A DNA stretch of 64,000 nt from Nemophila menziesii. Its lineage: Eukaryota; Streptophyta; Magnoliopsida; Boraginales; Hydrophyllaceae. The stretch's first letter is position 1. Each line of letters begins with the position of its first letter. The stretch is from contig JARWIR010000027.1 of assembly GCA_029959085.1 (NCBI GenBank), forward strand, positions 6,634,001 to 6,698,000. The letters are read 5' to 3'. The notes beneath the pieces were generated by a model, which ran no database searches, was not told the origin of the DNA, and saw only the letters and a list, made by a program, of their open reading frames with translations. Positions 22,476-33,431 of this stretch are shown here, in pieces. A program made the translations under genes and the position numbers.

Positions 22476-23135
22476 ATGAAGAAAATCAAGGTATTGGATT
22501 TTATTGAGAAGAAATCAAGTAAGAAAGGTTCTAGTTCCATACAAAGGGTAAAACAAGTCAAGAGAAGAGAGGTCAGCATGATGTGTTGATTCAATGAGCA
22601 AAAAGGTTCGAGTTTCAGTGAAGAAAACAACACAACCTCTACAAATGAAAGACCCTACACCCATAGAAAAAGAGAAAGCTTCAATGGCCATGATAGCTTC
22701 TCCAAAGAAACAATTAAAGGAACTACCTTTTGCTTATGAGAAAGTATTTGAATAAGAAGTTCATAAAGGAGAATACAAAACGATTCTTGGAGATTAGAGA
22801 AAGATTGGGTTGGTCTACGTTAATGGTAAGACGTTCTAAAAAAACATTATTTTTGTTGAATTGTATTTTGTGAGGAGAAAAAGAGGATGTGGCACAGTTG
22901 ATCTATGAGGAGGTGATACGAAATTTGATCTCTCCCATGTCGTTATTTAATGCAATATCCTACTATGATCACGTGTCTTGATCGAAAAACAAATAAGAAG
23001 TTGGGTGAAGAAGAAACACATGAGTTTAGAATGAGTAACAATATTGACAACGATTGGATCATGAAAGTTTTGAGAGTAATTACGCAACTTTCAAAAGAAG
23101 AAAAGGAGTACATCATAACACTCCATGAACAATAA
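22476..23135 (+). pseudogene. B ORF3 remnant (internally deleted)
   Basis: The ATG at 22476 opens MKKIKVLDFIEKKSSKKGSS, like A. Frameshifts and stops follow, and the readable C-terminal part is 22950-23135 (MQYPTMITCLDRKTNKKLG, MSNNIDNDWIMKVLRVITQL). Relative to E about 400 bp of the middle are missing, with the junction in the same place as in A. Confidence 0.6.
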
Positions 23136-24676
23136 AAAAAAATCCAGCAAATCCTATGTTGGATGTCGATAAGGCGAGGTAATAGCCTCGAAGAGTATGT
23201 TTTCTTTCTTCTCTACCATTCCTATGTTGGATGTCTTTTTCGAGTCGTGGGGACACGGCTCATTTTTGAGTTGGGGGTGGGGATTCGTTGTCCTCATCTT
23301 CCTTTTATTTCATGAAATTTAATTTTTTTTAGGTTGAAATAGGCATATAATATGTTGAATGTACCTATTTGAGCATGAACTAATTAGGTCAATGATAGTA
23401 AGTAGTATGTTTTTGAAAGATGTCACAAATATGTTAAGTATGCATGTATAAAAACAGGAAATAAAAGATAGAAAAGTTAATGAGCAATGCTAAGAAGTTA
23501 CGTTAAAACTTAGGGATAGTTATTTGGTGTGTAGAACGTGAGGTTTAAAATTAGTGGAAACCCCGCTTATCTATGAACTACTAGTGAAAAAGTAACAAAA
23601 TTCGGTAGTTAGAAAAATGAATAAGGCAGTTCTTTCATATTGAAACCACTTGAAGCCTTTTATACCTTCTCACCCTTTATTTAATTATTGTTATTATCTA
23701 TCCTTCTTAGCCCCTCTGAGCCTTTATAAAGCCTTTATTGAAACACGTTATAATCCATACCCTTAGTTTGTAGGACTTATCTATATGACCCGCACTCGAA
23801 TCGCAAAACCTGAAACAAGTCGTTTTAGAGCTTGAGTTTGGGGTGGTGGGTTTCATCATTAGGGAACATTGGGTTTGGGTAATTGTAATTGTGATTTTAT
23901 TGATGATGAAAAAGTTATTATTGTAACCCTTTGTCGGGGTAATAGTGAATGAAAAAGAAGCTACGAGCTAAATTTGCCAACAAGGGCATAAAAAGAAAAA
24001 TATATATATGAAAAAAAAATATCGTGATATCTCGAACATCAAAAAGAGAGTCATAGCTATATAAAATAAAAAAATTGATATGAAAAGAATATATATATTC
24101 GGACCGGCAAAGTGGAATTTGTATATCATCACAAAAGGTTTTATTTGGGATTATTGGGGATGCACATCAAAAGCATCAATAAATTGGGTTGAGTGAGAAC
24201 ATCTTCGAGTGAAAACTCAAGCTCTAGGGCGATTCGTTGATGGAATGTGAGGAGAGAGCCAAAAGCTCACTTTTCATTTATCCAAATATACCACACCGTC
24301 CCTAAGCCCCGTTATAACCAAAGACCTTAGGATTTATAACTGCTTGATGGAGAAACAATTGAGCTATTAGGTAGTAGGTAAGTGGACCATTGAATGCTAT
24401 ATTAGGACCTATGAACAACCTATAACCATTAGCATGAACTAAGTTATCAACCTCTCCTTCTGGCATGGCGAAATTAATCTTGACTTGAATTCATGGATTG
24501 TTGATTATGTGTATATTAAGCATACTTGTGCATTATTTCTTGAGCATTACTACATGAGACTTTTTAGATAGTTATGATCTAGGATCATTCATTGTGTTCT
24601 ATTCTTATTCATCTCCTACTTCTTCTTCTTGACTTCCCTACTGTTCTTTACTTTTAGTGTATCAGGACGATACAAC
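23136..24676 (+). other. B 3' noncoding region
   Basis: About 1.5 kb with no supported ORF, colinear with the 3' regions of A and F. It holds a second exact copy of TTTGAGTTGGGGGT at 23265-23278, running into GGGGATTCG. A related tract, CTTGAGTTTGGGGTGGTGGG, is at 23831-23850. Confidence 0.65.
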
Positions 24677-24692
24677 TTTGAGTTGGGGGTCT
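24677..24692 (+). promoter_or_regulatory. B polypurine tract
   Basis: TTTGAGTTGGGGGTCT directly precedes the 3' LTR and would prime plus-strand DNA synthesis. Confidence 0.85.
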
Positions 24693-26153
24693 AGATGTCT
24701 CCCCATTTGTGATGATTTATTATAAGTTGGAGACATCATTTTAGGTGTATTTATTAGAGTATAGGTCAAATTTATCATGATTTAGTACACTTTCCTATTT
24801 TGTGTCTTGAATTGATTATTTATTATTTTTATAGCATATTGGGTTTAATTATTTATTTAGTGTGAAGCTTTAGAGATATATGGTAATTAATTAGAGTCCA
24901 AGTCAAAGTCTAAGAGCTAAAGGAAAGAAGATAAACATGGAAATTGGAGATAGAAGGAAACAGAGTTCAATTAGGAAAAGGAAATGCTGCTGAATAAATC
25001 TGAATTTCTGCAGCTACGTCTAAAGAAGTGGTGATAACACAAAAACTGAGCCGATTCTGGAAAATCCCTTTCATAGGGACGTAGTAAAAACGGTCCAATA
25101 ACGAAGAAGATATGGTAAAAACAAGTCAGCAGTAATTATCCTTATCTACATACGAATTTGAGTTGGGCTAGGAGTCCATTACTTACCTTCTCCTTCAAGA
25201 AAACGAATTAGGTCTTCCTATACCCTATAAATACAGCCTCTTAACATTAGAAAATCATCCTTGACCAAACCTTAAGGTCAGGAAGAAGCTATAACACAAG
25301 AAGAGATGTCTGGAAGGAGCTGTGCATCAATCATGTCTTCTTCAACCTTTAATTCTGTAATTCTTTTCTTTTCTTTTCTTAGTATGAACTAAATTTTATT
25401 TAGCTTGAGTTTTAGCATATATGTATGAACCCTAGTTTTGATTGACATCTATCTAATTTGGGAATTTTATGTTTTAAATTGAATTATTGTTTTTATTCTC
25501 TGTTTATGTGTTTGGGTTTATGTTATGTGTTCTTGTGGACTGCAGCCATATAGAATTACCATCTAGTAGTTAGGTCACCATTGAAAACGGTGTTTAATTA
25601 CATGTTTAGCACATAACGTCTAGAATAAGGTTTAGATCTAACCAATCAACCTAACTAGATAATCACCATGGTTTAGTGTATTGCTATTTTACCAATTGCA
25701 GGAACAGTTTGCTTAGGACTCCTTATTGACACATGTAAACCCTATTTAAAACTACCTAGCGCAATTGGAACCGATTATTGAAATACTACATAATTCACCC
25801 TTACATGTTTAAAACGGAAAAACTAGTGGGGATTACATGCTATTTACTCAATCTAAACTTTCATACTATCTTCTTTTCTTTTCTTTTATTTATTTTCTGT
25901 CTTTAGTTTATTAGTTTAATTTTCCTTTATTGAAATCAAATAAAAATCTATCTTTCTCTTCTTTACCCTTCTTTTATATCTTCACTTGAATAGTTGCATA
26001 AGTTCTTCTTAACCTTCGTAGTCCCTAAGGAACGAATCTTACTTATTCATTAAAACTTGCATACGATCTGTATACTTGCAGAACCGTGCTCAGCTTAGGG
26101 TGTTTATTTGCACTTATTTATTACATTATTTTATCACACCTTAGGCGACACCA
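24693..26153 (+). repeat. B 3' LTR
   Basis: 1461 bp, matching 18509-20023. The first base of the terminal TG is changed (AGATGTCTCC). A TATA box CTATAAATA is at 25225-25233. It ends GGCGACACCA, followed by the ACGCT duplication. Confidence 0.92.
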
Positions 26154-26922
26154 ACGCTCTAGAATTACTCTTAGTCTGGGGGGATCGTCCCAAGACCCTA
26201 AAGGAAAGAGGAAGCCTGAGTAATGTACCATATGCTAGCGCAGTGGGATCCATCATGTATGCCATGACATGTACTAGACCTGAAGTATCCTACGCACTAG
26301 GATTAGTGAGTAGATACCAAGTTAACCCAGGTGAGAAACATTGGAAATTAGTAAAAACAATCCTTAAGTTCTTAAGAAGAACTAAGGACCAATTCCCTAT
26401 CTATGGAGATTGTGAGCTGAAACTAAATGGGTATACAAATGCTAGTTTTGCATCAGACAAGGACGATAGCAAATTGATATCTAGATATGTGTTCACACCG
26501 AATGGAAGAGCAGTGAGTTGGAAAATTTCCAAGGAAGCTACTGTAGCTAATGTAGTCACTAAAGCAAAATATATAGCAGCATATGATGAAACTAAGGAAG
26601 TTGTTTGGATGCAGAAGTTCTTAACAGAACTTAGTGTTGTTCCTACAATAAAGGGAGTTGTTCCTTTATATTGTGAGAATATAGGAGCTATTGCACAATT
26701 CAAGGAACCTAGATCAAACCATCGATCCAACCATGTTTTGCGAAAGTACCATCTGATTCGAGAGTTTGTGGAGCGTGAAGACGTTTAAATTCAAAAGGTA
26801 AAAAGAAAGGAAAACCTGGCAGATCCCTTAACCAAAGCGCTTGGGTCAAAGGAGTTTTACAAGCACAAGATGAAAATAGGATTGCATTTCTTAAGCGATT
26901 GGGTCTATGTCAAGTGGGAGAT
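26154..26922 (+). pseudogene. COP1 pol remnant, part 3: RT end and RNase H
   Basis: Copia sequence resumes with VPYASAVGSIMYAMTCTRPE and VSYALGLVSRYQVNPGEKHW, the usual end of reverse transcriptase. RNase H follows and is open for 226 codons up to 26788. Catalytic positions are changed. The family reads GYTDASF, here GYTNASF (Asp to Asn). TEAEYIA reads TKAKYIA (both Glu to Lys). After a stop, ADPLTKALGSKEFYKHK and the tract AAGTGGGAGAT lead into the 3' LTR. Confidence 0.88.
26911..26922 (+). promoter_or_regulatory. COP1 polypurine tract
   Basis: CAAGTGGGAGAT directly before the 3' LTR is the typical copia plus-strand primer site. Confidence 0.8.
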
Positions 26923-28803
26923 TTTTAGAATTATACCCCAACCCCTATCTACTTGTAATAAATTTGAACACTAGTGATTGATCATATTTTGATGATTTCT
27001 ATTTTATTATACAGGAATTGTTTCTTTATATATTGTGGCATGAATTTATTTTATTATATTAAATATATATTATAACTGCGGATCCTTGGTTAAGTTAGTT
27101 TTCGATATCATAAAGAGTTATGAGAATGAGAATCTATCCCATATGACTTAACCTAAACAGTTCTTAATCAAAGGGTCATCGAGTTAGGACCTTGATGATC
27201 CGGTTGGATTAATATGTAGCTAACAAGTATTTGTTGATAAATATCGAAATTTCTCTTTTACCGAGTTAGGTGCATAGATAACGCACATAGAGATGAAATT
27301 ATCGAACTAACTAAATCTAGAGATTCCTAATGGTTAATTACGTTGAACTTTCAAGTAGGTTAATCTCTATAAGGAATTTTATGCTTGTCATCCTTTGACT
27401 TGGGATCATCACTATAGTTGTGTATCTGCTTGTTGTGTTTTGATACTGGACTACTAGTGTGTCATAATACTAGTTGAAAGGATATTTGACATAGCTAAGT
27501 GTATATGCTCCTAGGGATGAGTCAAGATGGAATCTATCAACTCTTGGTAAATAGTTTGAGCTCTACGATGTCATAAGATTATACCGATTGTATTAAATTC
27601 TTCACCAAGGTGATAGAATGAATGAAGAAATGTGTTTCTTAGGTCATTCTTCAATCGTTGATAATCGATGTGTAACGTAGTTGATTTTCTAAATGGGATT
27701 TGACAGTTATACCATATCGCAAGATGATCCGGAGATGTAAAGATAGATGGAATACGTGTATGATCATTTATCGGGTTCTTTGCACAGAGTTACTTCACGT
27801 TATCTGGTCGTTGGGGAGTGGTGTTAGACGCCAACCTTGATAAGTAGTTAATTAAGTTGACTACTATCGATTTGACGATGAACCCACGTAGTCGCACAAT
27901 AATGAGTGCATAAATCTTGCTTCATGTCGTTAATTAATTTTTATTGTTCGATAATAAATACTCCCTTCGTCCCAAAAATAATGTCCACTTTGCTTTTCAC
28001 ACAAATTAAGAAACCTAATAATTACATACACCATTTACAAATTTACCCCTCATAAAGTGTCTTGATATTTTATATATGCATTGGAAATATAAATTTTATT
28101 TTTTTCATAAGGTTAATAAGGGAAACAGTTTGAGAAAAAGTTGGAGAAAATGTCTTGATATACTAACTGGACAATAATTTTGGGACACTATTTTTAGTAA
28201 TGTTGACATTAATTTTGGGACGGAGGGAGTATTATTGAATTATATATTTGGAATATTGGTATAATAATTTGATAGCACAAATTAATATTCTAATATGAGA
28301 CCGAACCTCCAGTAGTGTAAAATGTGAAATGTTTCACTAACCACTGGGCTAGTCAAGTCATTTGTATAATGTAAATGGTCCAAGTCCACTTCACAAGTGG
28401 GTTGTGGACCAGATATCAAGATAATTGATTTCCGTTACACATTCCTAACTTTTCATCTCCTTCCTTTTCATTTTCTCCTCTAGAGATATTATAAGTATAA
28501 TGAGGATTCATTATACGTAAATATCATCTATCAGCTTTCTCTCTGAAATACCAAAAACACAAAAAGCAAAAAATTTCTTAGTCTCCAAGTCAGAATTTGA
28601 ATCTGAAAGCAAACACCAAACCTTGGTGCGCAAAGCATAGAGGCTTGAAGTTTTTGAAGTTGGGTTAGACAATTCGATTCTCATACAAAGCCTTAAGATA
28701 TGTAATCGATATTCTTCTTTTTAATTTATTAAATCTCAACTAGATTGTCTCTTTAGAATTGAAATTTCTAATTATCCGTTGTATTATATTTTGATATAAT
28801 TGA
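26923..28803 (+). repeat. COP1 3' LTR (end lost, MITE inserted)
   Basis: Starts TTTTAGAATTAT, a changed form of the common TGTTAG start. It is alignable with 38-1664 up to ATTATATT.TGATATAAT near 28800. The last roughly 20 bp present in the 5' copy (ATTGTAATCCTTCA) are replaced by unrelated sequence. It contains the Stowaway element 27961-28229. Confidence 0.83.
27961..28229. mobile_element. Stowaway-like MITE (Tc1/mariner)
   Basis: 269 bp with ends CTCCCTTCGTCCCAAAA and (right end read backwards) CTCCCTCCGTCCCAAAA, the hallmark Stowaway terminal repeat. It is flanked by TA on both sides (27959-27960 and 28230-28231). The matching site in the COP1 5' LTR (1029-1030) is empty, so it inserted after COP1. 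No coding capacity. Confidence 0.95.
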
Positions 28804-30036
28804 TACCCCTAGTGTTGATCTTAGGGGCCTAAGAATCCTTTTTTGTCATAAATTTCTTAAACTGGTAATCAGAGATATTTTAGAATCTTTCAAAAAAGAG
28901 TGCACGACATAGAATGATACAACAATCTAAATCTGGACAAAATGTGAGATGCTAGTTATGGAAATCATCTGTAGTATCATAATTAATCTAATGTATAAAC
29001 GTTATCTTGAAGCACTATCACATATTATTATGCTATCTACACATTCAAAGATTAGATATGACATAAAATCCAACTACTATCACACACGAAAGGTCCCATA
29101 GTTTCACCATTTCATGTTTCAACCTCGTTATGACGGTTGATATTATAATATTTATATGTTCATTTTGTAAATGAAAGATCAAATACTTTTCGCGTGTACA
29201 CGCCATGGATGGTTTGGAATTTTTCTCATCCAGACAACAACTACGATTACATTGAGGATTACTTTCACATAACAAAGTAAAATGAGTCGTATTCTTAGAG
29301 TATTCTTCCCCGATTTACTTTTCATACTGAAAATTCAGCCTCGGATGATGTTTCCACTAATCCTCAAGTATGCAAGCAACAGTCTGGTAGATTGCGTTAG
29401 AAGTGATATCAATTAGCGTGCGATTTTGACTTATACAAGAGGAGATACAACCACTGCAATAAAGTATCGTATCAGAACAAATTAATGTGCAATTATGTTT
29501 CATACTTGTTAAATACTTGTCATATTGTCCAATGAGTTTTGTCGTTGGCGGTTTACTAAAGGAGCATCAATAAGAATGTTATGTAAGTCTAGTTTAAAGT
29601 GTTACTCATTTTCATTTTGTTGGTAAAATGTTAAACAGGAGGTTGAAAATGTCATTTTTGTTATGCTATATAAGCTTACTTTACAATTGTTTGGAAGTAA
29701 TTAATATGAATATGAATAATATTTGTCCAACTAGGTTGGATTTACCCTTTAATAATGTGCAAAATACACATAATATGAATTTTAAAATCAACATTTAATG
29801 ACCATAAAATTATGGATAAATAGTCTAGAAATTAATTTTTGTCCACTAAACAGAATTTTAGTCTACACAAAATACATCCCTAAACAGTTACAACATTACA
29901 TTTACTTCACCCAAAAGATTTTTCTAGTCGTGTTCTTATCATGCATCAACCACATTATAACCTCCAGAGTGTTTGATATGGGAATTCCGATGTTGATACT
30001 GAATGTGATGGATATAGTGAGATTTTTGGTGGCTAA
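28804..30036. other. Intergenic region, no gene seen
   Basis: AT-rich. ORFs up to 76 codons have no recognisable motifs. An imperfect inverted repeat CCCCTAGTG...CTTAGGGG lies at about 28806-28828. No RNA gene was recognised. Confidence 0.6.
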
Positions 30037-30044
30037 TTTCTCTA

Positions 30045-30193
30045 GGAGTAATGATATATACCATTCATATTCATTCCACCCAATATACCGTCCTACATAT
30101 TTTCTTGATTGACGATTTACATCCACTCAGATCAAGACACATCATGGGTGGTATATTGGGTGTTATAAATTTAGGTGGTATTTATCATTACTC
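30045..30193. mobile_element. MITE-like inverted-repeat element, copy 2 (hAT-like)
   Basis: 149 bp. The left end GGAGTAATGATATATACC pairs with the right end GGTATTTATCATTACTC read backwards, and an inner CACCCAATATACC / GGTATATTGGGTG pair extends the stem. It is flanked by a perfect 8-bp duplication TTTCTCTA (30037-30044 and 30194-30201), which suggests a hAT transposase acted on it. Same family as 1943-2123. Confidence 0.85.
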
Positions 30194-30201
30194 TTTCTCT
30201 A

Positions 30202-31239
30202 GTGATTCTCTAGTGAGTCCTTGGACATACAACTTTCAATATAGAATTAAATTGATTTTCTACATTAATACTCACTATAGCACCGATCGTAGTCTCTTTA
30301 TCAACGACCGCCGAATTCTAATCATAAAACACTAACTCTACATGATCCCGAACCATCCCATGCCCGGTCAACTAAAATTTCCACTTCAATCTCAATCCCA
30401 GCCAACATAATGGTAAGTAAGTTATATGTTTTCTTGAATAATAGCTAAAAATTTAGATGATTTGTTGTTAGATTGTCAATAATTTTTTTTGAAATAAAAT
30501 TTGTGTTACTTTTTGTAAAAATATCCACTTCTTAGAAACTCAATTTTATTATAATGTTTTTCTTAATTGGAATATTTTATTTGAATATCCCAAATCTGCT
30601 CTTATATATATTTTGATCTGAAACAATTTAAATTTTTTATATCAGATTTTTATATAATATTTTCTTATTTTTTGATTAAATTATATTAAACATTACCTTG
30701 AAACCCATCAATGTTCACACTATGTACTGCACTATAGCCAGGTAACTGATTCCATTTTTTTAATTTTTCATCCTAAAAATTCATTTGGGCTAGTATCCTC
30801 CATTTGTGTGTGGGTAGTTATGGGTGAGACTGAGAAGATTAGATAAGCCCTTTGTTTAAATTCTTTTTAGATTATTAATTCGAAAAAACAAATTATGGAA
30901 TTTCTATAAAGTGAAATGTATTAGTATATTAGTGGAAATAAAGTATATGAGTGATTTTTAATTTGTTAGAACTCTTTTTATAAGTGTTATTAATTATATT
31001 TTTCTAACCATTTAATAATTTAGTTTACCAATTAGCTTAAAATAGGTTCAATGTTTCTATACGAGTATACTGACTCCCTATTCGCTAATAGTTCTTATGT
31101 ATTATTTTTTCATAGGATGATATGATAGAAATTATAATAGAAGCACATATGCAAATATTGAGGTTGATGATCATAGCATTTCAATAAGGTAGGAATCTTT
31201 TTTTACATATAAAATATATTTGAAATATTGTCTAGAAAA
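30202..31239. other. Intergenic region, no gene seen
   Basis: AT-rich with homopolymer runs. No domain, RNA gene or repeat recognised. Confidence 0.55.
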
Positions 31240-31695
31240 CATTGTTTGGATTCAGATTATCAAAGGAAAGGAAATGATAGGAATATAAAAATATTAAAGG
31301 AATGGAAAGGAAAGTGATAACCGTGTCTAGATTATAAAAAATTAATAAAGGAAAAGAAAGTAATTGATTAAGAAATCACTTGTTTGGATTCACATTATAA
31401 AAGGAAAGGCAATGATTATTTTACACAAAAACACCTTTATACCATTTTTGTGTTATGTAAAAATATTATATATTAAAATTGTAAGGTTAGTTGTGACATT
31501 TAAAAAAATAATCATTTCCTTTCCTTTGAAATGACTCCAAAACGGGAGGATTAAATAATTGACGTTTTAAAGGAAAAGAAAGGATTCTGTAATCCATTGT
31601 ATTACTTTTCTTTAATTAAAAAACGAATTCAAACAAAGGAAAGGAAAACTTATTCCTATCATTTCCTTTCCTTTCCTTTAAAACAATGAATCCAA
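31240..31695. mobile_element. Inverted-repeat element, probable MITE
   Basis: The left arm (CATTGTTTGGATTCAGATTA then TCAAAGGAAAGGAAATGATAGG, 31240-31282) is mirrored by the right arm (CCTATCATTTCCTTTCCTTT ... GAATCCAAACAAT, 31654-31700). Internal copies of TTTGGATTCA.ATTATAAAAGG add further structure. About 460 bp, no coding capacity. The target duplication is unclear, so the superfamily is not assigned. Confidence 0.7.
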
Positions 31696-31700
31696 ACAAT

Positions 31701-32608
31701 ACATTAAAGAAAAGCATGAAATTATGTGTCTTGTACAATGTCTCATCCACATGAGTACGAAGCGTATTCCACTGTATATTTTTACAATAAACTTGGTTGA
31801 ACAAAAACAAAAGTAAACCATTATACGAGTCTTAATAACCATATTAAGTTTCAAATATATTATATTTCAGATGGACCACATACTATACAGTTCTCAAGAA
31901 CATGGGTTGCATGCTGCCAGTTCCAGTACGATTCCCATTTTATGTGTCCTTCTTTCTACTCAAGCATGTAAAAATGCAACAAACTAGCAAAGAAAAATTA
32001 AAACATACGTGTATATGTAATAATAAATGACTAACGCTGATGTGGTAACAATCTGTTATAAGAATGGGATTTTCCCATTCAAAATCAAATGAACATTATG
32101 GGACTGTGTATATAAATGCAACTTATTGAATCTTGCTTCTTACCAAGGGTTGTATCCCTTCCTCACTTGCAACCACAAAGCAATCGGAAATGGTCATAGT
32201 CTTTGAAGGGACATCATATACCACGACGTTTTTCAAATTCGAGTGTCCAATTTTAATTGACGTATTCAGATCCTTGGGACTGTCTAGTGTCTATTTTCCT
32301 TTGTCCATGGGTTTATAAAAATAGGGTTTTGGCTTCGGTTGGTTCTTTCATTTATTCATCTTCATGTTTCTTCTCCAGCCCTCTGACTTACTCTTCAACT
32401 AAGAGATCTATCACTAGCAACTGACATGAAGCAGGAATGTCTTCTTCTGCATCTACAATTGTATTTCCATTCGGTTTGATATTAAATCCAACAATATTAT
32501 CTTTGTTTTCCTCCTCTATAATATTTCTATTTTCCCTCTTCAAAATATATGACTATATTTTCTTCAACTTCCAAGTTGGTTTCCTCGGGATCAGCCAACA
32601 TATCAATG
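31701..32608. other. Intergenic region before COP2, no gene confirmed
   Basis: ORFs of 61-64 codons without recognisable motifs. The minus strand near 32580 can be read as ADPEETNLEVEENIVIYFEE, an acidic segment that stops soon. It could be the edge of a decayed gene interrupted by COP2, but there is no support for that. Confidence 0.45.
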
Positions 32609-32613
32609 ATATG

Positions 32614-32892
32614 TGATAAACTAAAAGTACTCAATATATATAAGCTTGAGCTTGAGTTGAAAAGCTGCATTAATTCTGCAGTGAAAGAAGAAGAAGAAGA
32701 AGAGGAAGAAGAAGGAGATTGGAGAGAGATTAGAGCATAAACTCGATCTTATTTCATTAAACTGTTATGAGATAATACAAGCGTTTATATATAAAATTTG
32801 TAACAAACTAATTTTGTTATTTACAAAATGTTCCTCTATCTTTTATTTTCTATCAATTCTATCTCTTTTCTATCTAGTATAGTACTCAAAGA
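32614..32892 (-). repeat. COP2 3' LTR
   Basis: 279 bp, very similar to 37112-37388. It contains a (GAA)n purine tract at about 32685-32713 (plus strand), one unit longer than in the other LTR. A TATATAA-type box is near 32786. Confidence 0.92.
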
Positions 32893-33431
32893 GCCCCCCT
32901 CAAGCAGAATATGTATGTTATAAATATTGAGCTTGGACAAATTGTTGTGAAAAGCAAGACATCCCAACGGTTTAGTAAACATATCCGCAAGTTGGAGATT
33001 GGATGGAATGTGAAATAGCTTGATAACTCCAGCTTGAATCTTCTCACGTGTTATTTTACAATCAATATCCACATGCTTTGTTCTTTCATGATGCACAAGA
33101 TTCTTCGACATGGCGATAGCTTATTTGCTATCCAAATATACTAATGCAGGAAAAGAATGAGCAAAGCCATAATCTTGTAATGCATAGAGAATCCATTGTA
33201 TTTCACAAGTTGCTGCAGCAAGAGCTCTATACTCTGCTTCAGCTAATGATCGACTAACTGTTGTTTGCTTTTTACTCTTCCAAGAAATTAGTGATTCACC
33301 AAGAAAAATTCAGAACCAGTTATGCTTCTTCTAGAGTCTAGGCATCCAGCCCAATCACTATCACAATATGTTTTTATTTTAACCTTAGAGTTTGAAGGAA
33401 AGAAGAGGCCTTCACCATGTGTCATTTTTAT
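32836..33431 (-). pseudogene. COP2 RNase H
   Basis: On the minus strand CDSDWAGCLDSRRS (about 33360-33320) carries the first catalytic Asp. ADRSLAEAEYRALAAATCE (about 33250-33200) carries the catalytic Glu. The end reads KHVDIDCKITREKI and LQLADMFTKPLG, the standard copia finish. It then runs through the polypurine tract into the LTR. Active-site residues are preserved, but one stop (near 33120) and a frameshift near 33300 interrupt it. Confidence 0.87.
32893..32904 (-). promoter_or_regulatory. COP2 polypurine tract
   Basis: On the minus strand TGAGGGGGGCTC directly precedes the 3' LTR. Confidence 0.8.

Larger units (their letters stand above)
18509..26153 (+). mobile_element. B: non-autonomous Athila/Tat-like gypsy element
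   Basis: 7645 bp with LTRs of 1515 and 1461 bp, flanked by a perfect ACGCT duplication (18504-18508 and 26154-26158). The architecture matches A: Asp-type primer site, Gag-NC/integrase-tail ORF, palindrome array, deleted ORF3, long 3' noncoding region, polypurine tract. The LTRs differ by several indels, including a roughly 40-bp block near 18905-18955 that is missing in the 3' copy. It is therefore not recent. It sits in the RT region of COP1. Confidence 0.93.
38..28803 (+). mobile_element. COP1: decayed Ty1/copia retrotransposon, host of nested insertions
   Basis: Two related LTRs (38-1664 and 26923-28803) bracket a primer binding site, a copia Gag with a degenerate zinc knuckle, protease, integrase, reverse transcriptase and RNase H in the copia order. 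The internal part is broken by an L1 fragment, solo LTR C (holding element A) and element B. Removing them rejoins the pol reading: CKRVF before 8559 continues as KK at 17845. Many stops and frameshifts are present, and catalytic residues are lost in protease, integrase and RNase H, so it cannot be active. The copia lineage is not assigned; the roughly 1.6-kb LTRs are long for the superfamily. No target duplication was found because the end of the 3' LTR is lost. Confidence 0.9.

Noticed and set aside
29798..30335. Overlapping ORFs of 94-104 codons as host genes
   Set aside because: They have no recognisable motif, run through the hAT-like MITE and have a mixed hydrophobic composition typical of AT-rich noncoding DNA.
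32133..32318. 61-codon ORF upstream of COP2 as a gene
   Set aside because: No domain, unusual start context or conservation could be shown.
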